Below are positions 44,086-55,471 of a DNA stretch of 64,000 bases, in pieces (the first letter of the stretch is position 1; the number at the start of each line of letters is the position of its first letter). This DNA is from Ectocarpus siliculosus (lineage: Eukaryota > Sar > Phaeophyceae > Ectocarpales > Ectocarpaceae). The notes beneath the pieces were generated by a model that saw nothing but the letters and a program-made list of their open reading frames with translations, searched no databases and was not told where the DNA came from. The stretch lies in NCBI GenBank assembly GCA_000310025.1, contig FN648466.1:84313-148312 (forward strand), given 5' to 3'. The translations under genes and the position numbers were made by a program.

Positions 44086-45298
44086 CTAGTACAGCACTAT
44101 CAGCTCGTTTCTCCGCGGGCTCCCACTCTCAATGTCGAGGTAACTGACGGCGTGTTCCCAAGGACGTACCCTCAGGTGTCGATGTCCACCGCCTCTACTG
44201 GCGGGACTCGCCCCGTGGCGTGCATGTTTTGGTTCCGGGCCGTGAGGAGTGCGAGATCGTGGGCATCGCCGCCTTCGCCCCTTTTCGGGCTGCCCGTAAT
44301 CAATGACGGTCCGCCCGTGGGAGTAGCGGCACTCGCCATGCGTCGCCATGGGCGTGCAGATCTCCCTCTTGCGTAGTCGAAGCTGGAAACGAGTATTGTC
44401 GTCCTCGCCAGCGTCTGCGTCGGGCGCGGGCCTCCCGCCCCCTTGGTCCACACCTCCACCCGGCTGCTGCGACCCTGTCTGGCTTGGAGTGATTTCCGCC
44501 TGGCGACGGCGACTACCCCTTGCTGTAGTCTCCTTCTCGAGTCAGCCTTGGGCCTGTTGACCGTGGATCCTCCCTCGCCTGAGGCCAGGAACTTCCTGCC
44601 GACGGCGGGCGGACCTCATCGCTGGTTGACCATCGATAGCAGGTGCCCGGGCCCGGTTGCTGCGGCTGTGAATGGCCGCTCCAGGCGCAGGTATCTGCCT
44701 TCCCACGAGCAGTGACGTATGCGTGATGCTGCCGTTGATGTGAGTCCCCATCATCGGGCGTGTCACTATCCGAACTGCCGCCCCGCCTGTCCTCGTTCCG
44801 TCACTCATCCATTGCAAACAGCTCCGGGGTGTGCTTCCCCCACAGAGTAACGGTCTTATCCCATCGGCAGGCGAGTGAAGCGAGTGACCAGTGCGCCCAT
44901 TTTGTTGTCGCGTACCGGTCTGACCCCGTCCGTGGGTGAACGGTGTTTGAGCCTTGACGGCAGGGGGTGTCATTGAAGCGGCCGTAAATCTCATTGATCA
45001 CGAGGCTGAAGCATTGCCGACAAATAGCGGCAGAGACATCAAGTCCAGAGCTTTTGATCCTAGCGGTGATAGTGAGGCCCCTGCGGCTGGTGGAGCGCTT
45101 TCCCACCGTGATGAGGCTGATCAGGTCCCTCCAACGGAGGAGGAGGCACTCTAGCTCGAGTGAAGTCGCGGGCTCAAATTTATGGGGCGCGGGTGGCCCG
45201 CGGTGGAGTGGATACTCCTGGAATTCGTGCGGCAGGTTGCGCCAGAGCGTTGTTGGAAAAGTTGTCCAAAAGGCGGCTGGTGTTGCTACTGCTGCCAA
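44086..45298 (-). pseudogene. Gag-like retroelement relic
   Basis: Two minus-strand frames. The upstream one (45,298-44,801) reads ELECLLLRWRDLISLITVGK and later ICRQCFSLVINEIYGRFND. The downstream one ends with LRKREICTPMATHGECRYSH, a CCCH-like knuckle followed by basic residues. The order of helical region then Cys/His knuckle recalls gag proteins, but joining the frames needs shifts and no RT follows. It is not clearly the same family as the element at 35.5-41.7 kb. Confidence 0.35.
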
Positions 45299-45716
45299 CT
45301 CATCGTCGCCTTTTTCGGTCGCTCGTACCGTGGTCGAGAAGTCGTGAGGCTTGTCGTCGTCGAAGAGCGGTGTCGTGCGCTGGTCGTCGGTTGGCTGTTA
45401 CCTCCCGACCGCCCCTGCTTTGTCTCCACCTGTCTGGCATTCTTGGTTGCTGGCGTGGGTGGTTCAGTGCCGTCTTCCGTCTTTCATTTTCAGTGTCGTT
45501 TCTTTGGTGGGTTAATTTTCCGTTTTTGGTTTATGTATTTCGTACTCCGTTTCTTTCGGTCTGCCCCCACACGGAAAAGCAAACAAATGACAGCAAGAAT
45601 CGAGAGAAAGCATAACAACGACGCATTGCAACCGCAACTACATATGAGAGCGTCTTCATCCGGGTGCCCTCCCGTTGAGGCGTTTGGGATAGAAAAAAAT
45701 TGGGTTGTTTTGGCAC

Positions 45717-46155
45717 GACTGAGTGCTTCCTAACTTCCACCAAGGCGATATCCCTCACACTTTAGACCAATGCCACCTGTTGTCAGCATCCATGGAAGGG
45801 GTATTTACTTCCATGGAAGTGGTCTTCACGTTCATGACTTCCATTGAATATGACCGAGTACTTCCTCAACTTCCACCAAGCAAGGCGTTCTGCTTCACAC
45901 TTTTTGACAAATGCCACCGGATGTCAGCTTCCACGGAATTTGTTTTTTCTTTTTCTCCATACCTTCCATAGAGCATGACTAAGTGCTTCCTCAACTTCTA
46001 CCGAGAGGCTTTTACCTCACACTTTTGGACCAATGCCACCGGTTGTCATCTCCATTAAAGTGGTCTTTGCTTCCATGGAAGTGGACTTCACTTCCATGAC
46101 TTTCATAGAGTATGGATGAGTGCTTCCTCAACTTCCACCAAAGCGTTTTACCTCC
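45717..46155. repeat. ~3.3 tandem copies of a ~140-bp unit
   Basis: Repeated order of gagtgcttcctcaacttccacca, cctcacactttt.gaccaatgccacc and ttccatggaagtgg with ttcatagagtatg. Copies differ by point changes and small indels. Not coding. Confidence 0.85.
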
Positions 46156-47816
46156 CCACCCAATCCTGGGCAGGTTGTGATCGGTGCACACCGTACACCT
46201 CTGGCCACCGTTCTTCTCCCACTTTCGAAAGCATCCTCTTGTTTACCCCACAGGTTCGACTCTTGTTACCTCGCTAAGGAAACTGTGCAGCGATCATATA
46301 ATATCTTTCTTAGCTGAGCACACCCACCCGTTCTCATGATTATGGTCAACTACAAAGGTGTTGTTATATTGTTTGGGTCCAGAGGTTTAGTTTACGGTAG
46401 CGGCAAGTGGTGGCGCCATACCACGTGTGCTAAAGCCTGCTCGGGGCGTACACTGGAGGGAAGAAGCCCTGAACCCTCCTTGCGTCTTAGTGTGCATATG
46501 TGGCTAGTCTATGTACCGTATATTGGGTTCCACTGGGAGATACCACAGAACACCGGAACACCGCTTACACCGTACAACGTCGTCAATCGTTACTGTAAAT
46601 GATTCCATTTTCCCTTGCGGTGCGCCTACCGTCCGTTTGCCCATTGCTACATCGACTCGAAATGGACGGTGGTACCCGAGGGCTTTACAAGTTGCGTTCG
46701 TGTATTTGCCAACAGAAGGCACGTTGTTTCGTCGACAACGCCAATCTTCAACAGAAACTAGAATAGCATTCGGGACGTCGCGTGTGCATGAAGGCGGGAG
46801 GACGTGCAGAAATCGACATACCTTGGAACACTAGAGTATAAACATATCACACCCGCTACTTGATGGCGAAGTCAGCTCGCCAACAGAGGGTGATACAAAC
46901 TTGTTGCTATGCCACTCCTTGTCAGAAGATACTGCTGTGTGGCAGATAACCGGGTGTAGTCTATGTACTACTAGTAGCTCTCGACGAAGTTTCCGACCTC
47001 CTCAGATAGACGACGGATGCCACACATGATGCCAGACTGAATCCAGGACCGTGGCACGTACCATCAAAGACAAGCAGATTCATCTCCTGCAAATAGAGTG
47101 TTGTGTTGTGCAGAAACAACCGCTGCACCTTACTCCAAACCAGTTACGATCAGCTCGCCTCACCCATCAGATGGGTAAACGCATCAATCTATCGCACACC
47201 AAGGGAGGTGTGTAGAGTACTCGTAGCGCACACAAAACGAGTCCCTCACGCTCACAAAATATTTTTGGCACACGCGGGGGTAACACGATGCACACAATAT
47301 TTCCGGAAAGAGGTGCGTAGCTAGCTGTCTTTTGCGCGCCCGCGGAAAACTAGACACCTATTGGCATTATAATACAGATTATGGCAACCCCAAGAACACA
47401 TTATCAATCACCTGTTTTGTGGGATGCTCGTTTTGTGAGCTATCTAGACTAGTCTATTTGTTGGGCCTCATGTCTACGCCAAATCTGTAGACGGGAAGCA
47501 GACGTGAGATTTCGTCATGCTCCCTTCTCCCCCCCTGCCACGACCCCCGCTCCCACCCCAGCCCCAGTCCCAGCTCCTGCACCCGCCGCCCCAGCAGCTG
47601 CGCCGTTTGAAACGTCCAGCTCGTCGCCACCGTCCTGCTGGTTTTGTGGCGATGGACTCAGCGGGAACGTCTGCAAGCGATTCGTTTCCAGCAGGGCGGG
47701 GAGGGAGGGAGGGGCATGGGAAGGACATGGTGGGGGGGGGAAAGCGCCACGCACGGTCAGCTCAGGGCACACCAGGTAGGAAACGCGATAGCAAGCGAAG
47801 TCGATGCGTCGCTCGT
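46156..47816. other. Intergenic stretch 3' of the coiled-coil gene
   Basis: A proline/alanine-rich open frame at 47.5-47.7 kb on both strands reflects CCC-rich sequence. No convincing gene. Confidence 0.35.
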
Positions 47817-50800
47817 TCACGAGTGGCCGACTGGCCTGGTCCATCTACAAAAGAGTGCTGCTGTCGAAGCCTTACGCGCCGATCCCAATGCTTTTTTGAG
47901 GCACCGCTTGAGTTTTTCTACCGAACCACTGATGAAAGGAGCATCCTCGGGCGACAGAACCGAAATAAATAGTGTTTCAAATATATCCGCAGCACCTTGG
48001 CGTGTGGAACAACGAATACGAGACACACATTTGTTCCCGTCAGTACCTTGGCGTACAGCAGAGAAAGCACGCGCTCTCTCGACAGCAGCATCTCCAAGGT
48101 CTGATCTCGCTGCGTCGATGAGAACGCCCCCGGCGACACCCTCGGGGAGGAGAGCCCTCCCGCTCCACCCCCACTGCCACTGGCGCCGCCAGCCTTTCCC
48201 TCGTCCTTCAATCCCAGCTTGGCCGCTCTCTTTTGCTTGGACCGTATCTTGGGCGAGGAGGGCCAGGAGCGGGGGCGGGGGGCAAAGACCGTTAGATATT
48301 TGAAGCCAAACACTACACACGTTGCTGATCCTGAGAGCGGTTGCAGCTGCTGGTACTGTTGTGTTGTCCGCTCCGTCACCTCTTGCTTAGAGTGGATACG
48401 CTTCGGTGTCTACAGGCCAAGATTTAAGCCGTCGAAAAATTTTTGCAGGGAGTACCATGTATTGTGCTGCTAGCCGAGGACTACGTCCAACAAGCCACGA
48501 TGATGGCCATCTCCTTGTGATACTCGCTACGACTGACGTATATCCGTTGTTTTCTTTGGCCGGTTAGCCCGGCCGATGTTTCTGAAAGCTTCAAACACAT
48601 GCCATCCACATACGTAGGGTTTGTCGGTGACAAGAGTGGGCTGGAGAAATAGGAGCAATATCTCACAAACCTTGATTGGTGTGTAAGTGATGGTATCAGC
48701 GAGGGGGGAGCGAGTGGGGGGAGGGGAAGTGTGTGCGATGCCGAGAATAACATTTCGCGGTTTGTGTGGTCTTTGCTTCTGCATTCTATTCGCACCTGAC
48801 GACAGGGATTCTCGATGTTGACATCCCCCCATAACCTTCTCGAAAAGGAAGACTATGGCATGGGAAACATTTAACCGGAATTGTATACTTTCGAGTTGGA
48901 GGGAAAATAACCCCTCGCAACGAACAACGTTTGCCATTATTCGCCAACGCACATACAGGCCTTTTCCGGTTACGCGAAGCAGCAGCAGCAGCAAACGTCT
49001 ATCACGTATTTGCCGCTGACCACTGCTCGTTCGTGTTCTTCTGTGTGTCGTGTCTGTCTCTTGGTCTTTTTCTGGCCGTACCTCTTGGACAACTTCTTCG
49101 ACGGCTCCTCTCAAGAGGTTCTCGAGCTCGGTGCGTTGCTGGAGATCCGCGGCGTACGACGATCGGACCTGTCCGTGACACATACACACACATGCACGCA
49201 GACACGCACAAGCACAGGAAAGTGGACTCTGCTGCTTGGTTCACCTGATTCCTAGAAATGAAAGGTGCTTGAGCAGGTCGCGGGAGAACGAGATTCGAAC
49301 TGGCCTTCGACGACATGTGTCTCTCTTTCACCCAAAAGGCCAATTGTGCACAAGCACATGCGACATGGGAGATGTGAGTGGTGCTAGTTGGCAAACGCAC
49401 GGCGTGTGTGCTACGAGGCTTTCCGCGGCAAGGAAACGGATGCCAAAGCACACCGTGCACAGTGGCTGCCGGTCAGGAAAAGACGCAATAACGAAATGGC
49501 TTCTTGAGTACCTCGTCTACCGGATCGTCAAAAACAACGGCACCCTCTGTCGGCACAGGAGCTCGAAATGAAAAACGTGATTCAATACCGGGTAAAGAAC
49601 GAGCGTACACGCGCGAGGTAGGTCTGTTCTGAAGAGATGGTGAAGGTAAAAACGGCAGCAGATGAATACGAAACAAGTAGCAGCCGACAGAAGACAAACC
49701 AACCGTGGGGGTAGCTCACAGTAGTAGTAGCGCAACGGAACACGGGGTCGAAAACTGTTGCGACTCCACGCGAAAGGCTGCACGCCCTCGTGTGTAAGTG
49801 AAGGGGGCGGCTCTGTCATCCTTCACCTCGTCATTTCGGCTTTTGCTTCGTTCACCTGTCTCAGGTTTCTCCGCTCCGTTTCCAGCAACCTCTTCAAGCG
49901 CTTGATGATTTCCTTGTACCTGCTCCAGGATGGTCCGCGCGAGGGAGAACAGGATTTGTACGTGTGTGGCCGGCAGTTTTGAGGCTGATCGAATTCACTC
50001 GGGGCTACCGTGGCCCGTACCACGTATTTTTTTTTCTTTCTATTCTGTCCTGCTTTCCCCGAGGAGAGAATTGGGAGGTAGTACGCGGGAATCTGGAAAG
50101 AAGCACTCACACATGATGGTTGACATGCAAGATCTATTTCACACAATATTATTGTAGACACTCCTCCTCTGCTAGACCATCACCGGTTATGCTCTGCCGG
50201 AGACTGAGACATGTGTGGGATCCAACATCCTACGATTCACCACCGCCACCGCCATCACCACCACCATCGGCACTTTTCATCCGCCGGCACCGACAACACC
50301 ATCCACAATTCCAATGCACAATTCCACCGACGCGCCAGCCGCACCCCCCCACCCACCTTGCATCTGCCTCCGCCCCTGACTGCCTCGCCGCTCCCGCGCC
50401 CAAGCCCGGCAAGTTGGGCGCGGAGGAGGAAGACGCGGGTCTAGTTCTCATCGCCGTGGCCATGTCCTCCTGGGCGCGAAGCGCCTTTTGCTGAATCTCA
50501 AACATGGAAGCTTCCGCCGCCTCCCTCTCTTGCCGCAGGGACTGGTTTTCTTTCTTGAAGGAGAAAAGCAAGGGTGGGGAGGGGGGGGGTTGGAGAATGG
50601 AGAAAGGGCCGGCCTTTGTGTAAGGTGGACGGGTGTATGTATGTGGAATGAAGGATGGGGGGGGCAAAGAAGCGAGTTGCCCTGAACTTTTCGTGTGTGT
50701 GTGTGTGTGTGTGTGTTTTCGGGGGGGGCGCTACCCTAGTTTGGCCTCCCAAAAGTTGAAGATTGGGAAACTATCGTTCGAGTCACTCGTGCGTGATGAC

Positions 50801-52872
50801 CCCGGGGGTGCCAGGAACGGGATTGGTGGTGGGAGAAGAAATTTCTTTATTGCAGAAGAGGGGGGGCGATACAGGTAGTGGTGAGGGTTGTTCTTAAACA
50901 TTTTTATGGGGTGAGACAGACCAACATTCCGGCACTTTTATTTTCACCTTGATGGCCACTAGCTGCTTTATGAGGAACTTGCGGTCGTCCTCCTGGCTCT
51001 TGAACTGACTCTTCAGCCTCAAGTTCTCCCTGCTGAGCCCCTGGTTGACCCTGTCGAGGCGGTCCGCCATCTCCTTCGCCCAGTCCAGCTCCGCCTCCGT
51101 CCTCCGCGTACGCTCGATCCAGGCACTGTCCCCGCCGTCCTTGCGGGTCTTTTCTTTCTCCAGCTCTGTCTGCGGATTCACAAATCGTGCACGGGTGCCA
51201 TGCGAATAGGGAAGGAGGTCTCGGCCTGCAACATTATGGTACGCGGTTGAGTACACCTGAGGTGGTAGAAGGTGAAGGTGTGGAAGTGCTCCATTTTTAT
51301 GGTGAAAGGCTGAAGGGTCAGCGTTCAATCCGTACAAAGCCTGAGCAAGGAGGGGGAAGGGCGTGTCCTTAATGTCCATCATGGTAGGCTGAAGGGGCAC
51401 CATCCAATCCGCACAAAAGCCTGGGCGGGGAGGGGGGGATACCGACCGGGTACCCATTGCTGCATCACATGCGTGTCGCCGAGGGGTATCCGCTGAGAGG
51501 CCCTAGGGCCAAGTAAACCACACAATCTCAAGCACCGCTTGTGGCACGACGGATTGAGGGAGAACAATGTCGCGAACGACCTCTGCAACAACACAGATGA
51601 CGGGGGTCGAAACCTTAAGTTCGTCTGGGCGTCTGGGCATTGATCGTATTGTCGCCGTCTTCTCAAGGACTGAGCGCGCGCCACTCCCTTTCCTGACCCA
51701 AGCTACAGTATATAGATGCTCAAATTGAGGCCCTGCTTGATGTACGCCAAGCGAACACTACGCGGCAGTTGCCTCCGTGCTCCGTTCCCATCCAGAAAGC
51801 GTCTTCTGCCAGAGGCTTGCCACCCTGGTGATGCTGAAACTAGCTTTGATGGGTGTGATTGGGGTTCAAAGTCCCATAGACCACGGCGCAGAGCTAGCTG
51901 CGCACGCCAGATTACTTTAACCGCTTCTTTCATGAAGTTTCTCAAGATGTCTTTCTTTGTCGCCGTCTCTCTCTCTCTCTCTCGCTCTCTCCCTCTCTCT
52001 CCTCACCTGAACGCTCTTTCTCTCTCTCCTCACCTGAACGTCGAATAGCCTGGCTCGGAAAGCTCGGAGAAGGTCCTTCTCCTGCTCTTGCAAGATCTTG
52101 GAGCTCCTGTCCTGGACCATCTCCACGTTGTGCAGGATCTGCTGGTGCATGTTCTTGAGGCTCTCCATGCTGTGATTCCCTTGCATCCAAGACATTTTCC
52201 CCGACTGTCGTCGTTGTTGGTTTTACCACAAGATGAGATGGAATGGGATGGGTTGGAATAAGGTGAAAGTTGTAAAATATTTCGAAGTCGACAGGTGTGA
52301 ACGTCAACTACGAAAAGTTTGTGAGAGCATGAACGCTGCAAAAACGCCTTTGGTGATGGCATGTTGACAAAGAGTTTTGGACAAACACTCTACGTACGAC
52401 AACATCTTGGCCCAAACAATGGTTGGAAGTCATTAAAAGCATGAAGGGCATGCAGTACTACTGGTTTCTTGAGCCATGCTTGGCACACACAACGAACGAG
52501 GGGAGACGTTTACCGACGAAACCAAGTGCTCACCAACAACATGTCGTCTTTACCATCATCAGGAAAAGATACGGCAACAATCAAATCTCGACACGTTGAG
52601 TTGTTTCATCGACGCGCTGCTTAGTCAGTCACTCAGTCGCACTACCTCTTCTAACCGTGGTCACAAGTAATAGATACCCCGGTAGGTTTGCCTTCTTGAG
52701 TGAAAAACATGCCCGTACTACTTCCCTGCCGCACTACTGCCTGCACCTTTAAGCTCCCCACTTCCTCCTCCAGCTCTTCGATTCGCATGTTAAAAGCGCG
52801 CTCCCTCCGAATGTAACTTTCCTGTCTTCGACTCAGATCTGCTTGCAGGGTTTCCACTTTCTGCTTCATCGC
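47817..52872 (-). CDS. Coiled-coil protein gene, eight exons found, 5' end uncertain
   Basis: Exons in order: 52,872-52,747, 52,204-52,034, 51,169-50,948, 50,553-50,357, 49,919-49,856, 49,168-49,082, 48,247-48,047 and 47,945-47,817 (TGA). All junctions are GT-AG and the frame is continuous over about 395 codons (phase 0 throughout except phase 2 between the fourth and fifth). Heptad-rich pieces include MKQKVETLQADLSRRQESY, NMRIEELEEEVGSLK, ENLRLKSQFKSQEDDRKFLI, YKEIIKRLKRLLETERRNL and DLQQRTELENLLRGAVEEV. A Ser/Pro/Ala-rich linker follows the fourth coil and a Gly/Ser-rich linker lies in the seventh exon. No transmembrane segment is seen. Long broken coils suggest a structural, possibly centrosomal or flagellar, role, but I recognise no named family. 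Further 5' exons are likely; ELEQLSDVDIATF at 55.14-55.18 kb is one candidate. A mariner-like element lies just upstream. Confidence 0.7.
50690..50716. repeat. (GT)n microsatellite in an intron
   Basis: About eleven GT units followed by T and G runs, inside an intron of the coiled-coil gene. Confidence 0.85.
51966..52006. repeat. (CT)n microsatellite in an intron
   Basis: A pyrimidine tract immediately downstream of the exon ending at 52,034; two ctctctcctcacctgaacg copies follow, the second containing the exon's splice donor. Confidence 0.8.
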
Positions 52873-52948
52873 CTGCGATTGCGGACAGCAGAAATAGCGT
52901 GAGATCCAATGCACGGGCATGCGGCATCGGCGAACGAAAAATGTTGTA

Positions 52949-53993
52949 CAGTAGTGGGCCCGCTATAGTGCCGGGTAGTGTCCAGAGGGAAAAGCGGCAC
53001 TATAGCGGGCACCGGCAGTATTCAGAATAGTGCCTCAATAGTGCCGGACCGGCACTATTGAGGCTTCGAATATCCCTCAGTAGTGCCGGTCCGGCACTAT
53101 TGAGGAGGTGGTGGTTTCATGGTGTTAGCGGCTCAAGCTTTGCGGGGCCAACACAGTACGATGTGGATCGTGGATCGAATATGTGTGTACTATGAGTGGA
53201 CGTGTAAGTCCTCGTTGCTCTCCTTCGATGTTACCAGATAAAAAAAAGACAGCAGAGAACCACGACAGGAAGCGCACCGCACGGAAAATAAACGGCCATT
53301 ACATGCTACCACAGCTATTCTCCCCGCCCTCACTACGTACCAGCAACTCTATCATGTTTGCCTGCTGGCGCACCCCTTGGATGTTGCAAGAAATAATCAA
53401 AACAACCCGAAGAACACAAGCACGACAGGAAGCGCACCGCGAGAAAAAAACAACCATTACTACCTACCACAGTTATACCCGCCGCCCTCGCAACGTAGCA
53501 GCAACTCCCTAATGTCTGCCTGGCGCACCCCCTTGGATGTTACTAGAAGAAACAAGACAAAAAGAAAAGCACGACAGGAAGCGCACTGGAAGCAAAAGCA
53601 AACAACCATTGCTACAACAGCTGTACCCCTCGACCTTACTCCGTGGCAGCAACAAACTCTCTCATGTCTGCCTGGCGCACCCGCTTAGCGGAATGCGCTG
53701 CAATCATCGCCATCTTCCGCACAAGGCATGGTGCGTGCGCCTCTGCGTAGAGCTCTTAGGGTCTGCAGCAGCAGGTGTACACTATTTTCAGTGTGGCGTC
53801 TGTCCTCTGGCGTGTGTTGTGGTGTGTGTGTGTGTGTGTCTACAGCACTACAGCAGTAGTGAACCGGCACTATTGGGGGGCACAGCGGCGCCCAACCGGC
53901 ACTATTGAGGGCGCTGTCCGTGTCCCGAAATTTTACCGGCACTATACCGGGCACCGGCACTATTCAACCGGCACTATAGCGGGCCCCCTACTG
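52949..53993. mobile_element. Mariner-like non-autonomous TIR element with TA target duplication
   Basis: The left end is TA/CAGTAGTGGGCCCGCTATAG; the right end, inverted, is CAGTAGGGGGCCCGCTATAG, and it is followed by TA. TIRs are about 28 bp. CAGT ends and a TA duplication fit the Tc1/mariner superfamily. Subterminal copies of ccggcactattgagg in both orientations occur at each side. There is no transposase frame; the centre is a tandem repeat. Total length is 1,045 bp. Confidence 0.75.
53215..53695 (+). repeat. Three tandem ~150-bp units inside the TIR element
   Basis: Each unit carries cacgacaggaagcgcac, a cca.tac(a)acagctata-like block, gcagcaact.tctcatgt and tgcctggcgcaccc. Units are diverged. 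Confidence 0.8.
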
Positions 53994-54039
53994 TACTGGT
54001 TGTACTGTACCACCAACTTCACTCTGTCGTCTTGTGTGT

Positions 54040-54214
54040 TTTTATTATTAGCATCGACCGCGCTACAAGACGTGTATGTGTCTTTTATCATTCGCATCGA
54101 CCGCGCTAACCGGCTGACAAATGAAAAGACGTCAGTCTCAGCGCGGATGAAACACTTCTAAATGCAATGAAGTGGGACCCCGTGAGGGGGCGGCGTGGGG
54201 GAGGCTGTGGGTGT
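54040..54214 (-). repeat. SINE-like repeat, copy 2 (inverted)
   Basis: The inverse of this stretch has cctcccccac, ccctcacggggtccca and gtcagccggttagcgcggtcgatgc, as in copies at 31.9 and 63.4 kb. The terminal gcatcgaccgcgct block is duplicated. Confidence 0.6.
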
Positions 54215-55224
54215 GGGTGTCCGTCCCATCTATTCTGGCGTCGGTTTGCAGGCCGTTCGGTATATAGACTATACCTGACGTATCAGCCGGGGTCACACAA
54301 GAGGAAGGTCACACAGGAGTTTCTTCATTTTCTTGTTCTGTTATAGTCTACATATTGCCCCACCTTTCCCCCTGCGGGCTTGTCTTAGTTTTTATACTGG
54401 TCAACTCTACGAAGGGCCGATCTATCACTACCGAGTCGGGCATGATGCACGTTTGTCTGTATCGTTGAGACAACCTGTTGATATGTTTACCAGCGAATGA
54501 TGACCGGTATCTGCAGTATCCATTGACGGTGTAACTTGTACCAACCGAGGGAGACAGCGTACAGCAGAGGTTGTAGCGTACACACGCAAAGAACGCGGCG
54601 AAATACTGCGGTAGAGTCTACAAAGGCCACGAGAAATGGTAGCGCTTGGGATCGTACTCGAGCATCATGTTCCCCCTTCGCGTATTAGGAGGGCACCCGT
54701 CCATGGATCAAAATTCCCAGGATGCCAATACCGCGCATGATAGTTCTCGCGAAAAAAACAGCCTCTTACAGTGGTGTTATTTCGTTATTTCCGCCCCCTG
54801 CCAATGCAGCGCGTTGCACCGCGCACTAGAGGGGTGGTAGACTGCTGCTGTAGGTTACCAGTATTTTTGTAGACGCGCGTACACTACTGCTGTTGACGAT
54901 GGCACGATTCCCTGCATGTGCTTACCTGCAGCTGGTCCTCGTCTAGTTGAGAAGCGCTACTTTTTCCATGCACCCCCACCTCCCCCCCAGCTTTCGGGCC
55001 GAGAGATCTACCTCCCGCCCCAGCCTTCGCCGCCCTTGATGGCATCTTGCGGTTTGGAGAGGATATGCTTGCGGCTGCCGTGTCGATCGCTCAGACCAAT
55101 ATTTATGTGTAGGGTACTCCTCTAATTTACAGTTGCACTTTCTCACAAAGGTTGCGATATCAACGTCGGAGAGTTGCTCGAGCTCAGAGTGGACAACAAC
55201 AAGGGCGGAGGGGATACCACACAT
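54215..55224. other. Possible 5' region of the coiled-coil gene; otherwise nothing recognised
   Basis: A minus-strand frame from 55,224 reads MCGIPSALVVVHSELEQL, then SDVDIATF before a possible GTGAGA donor. It may be a first exon of the coiled-coil gene. The rest shows no motif. Confidence 0.3.
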
Positions 55225-55471
55225 ACCAGCTCGGGTGAACCTCGAACGAGAAGGGCGGACAAACAGAAAAAGACGGAAAGACAGGTGGTGGTTTCAGATT
55301 CCGCCTGCTGGGATGGAAAACTTTTTCCTACAGTCCCCCCAAGGCCATCGTCAGTAATTCCTCCGCGTTTTCCCTCAACTCTCAACTCTTGGACTCCTCT
55401 CCCCCGGCGGCTGCGCGTGCGATAGAGAGAGAGGGAGACCATCTTGCCCCCGTGGTGCTATTCCCTGTGTG
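55225..55471. promoter_or_regulatory. Candidate bidirectional promoter
   Basis: About 250 bp between the plus-strand DUF1995-like start and the possible minus-strand first exon of the coiled-coil gene. It contains GA-rich tracts. No clear TATA. Confidence 0.25.

Noticed and set aside
46160-46215. Third copy of the foldback terminal sequence
   Set aside because: Only scattered matches (caggttgt, ctctggccacc); too weak to annotate as an element.
49514-49552. Extra small exon in the coiled-coil gene (GAVVFDDPVDE)
   Set aside because: Only 33 bp, with ambiguous acceptor; the flanking exons already join in phase without it.
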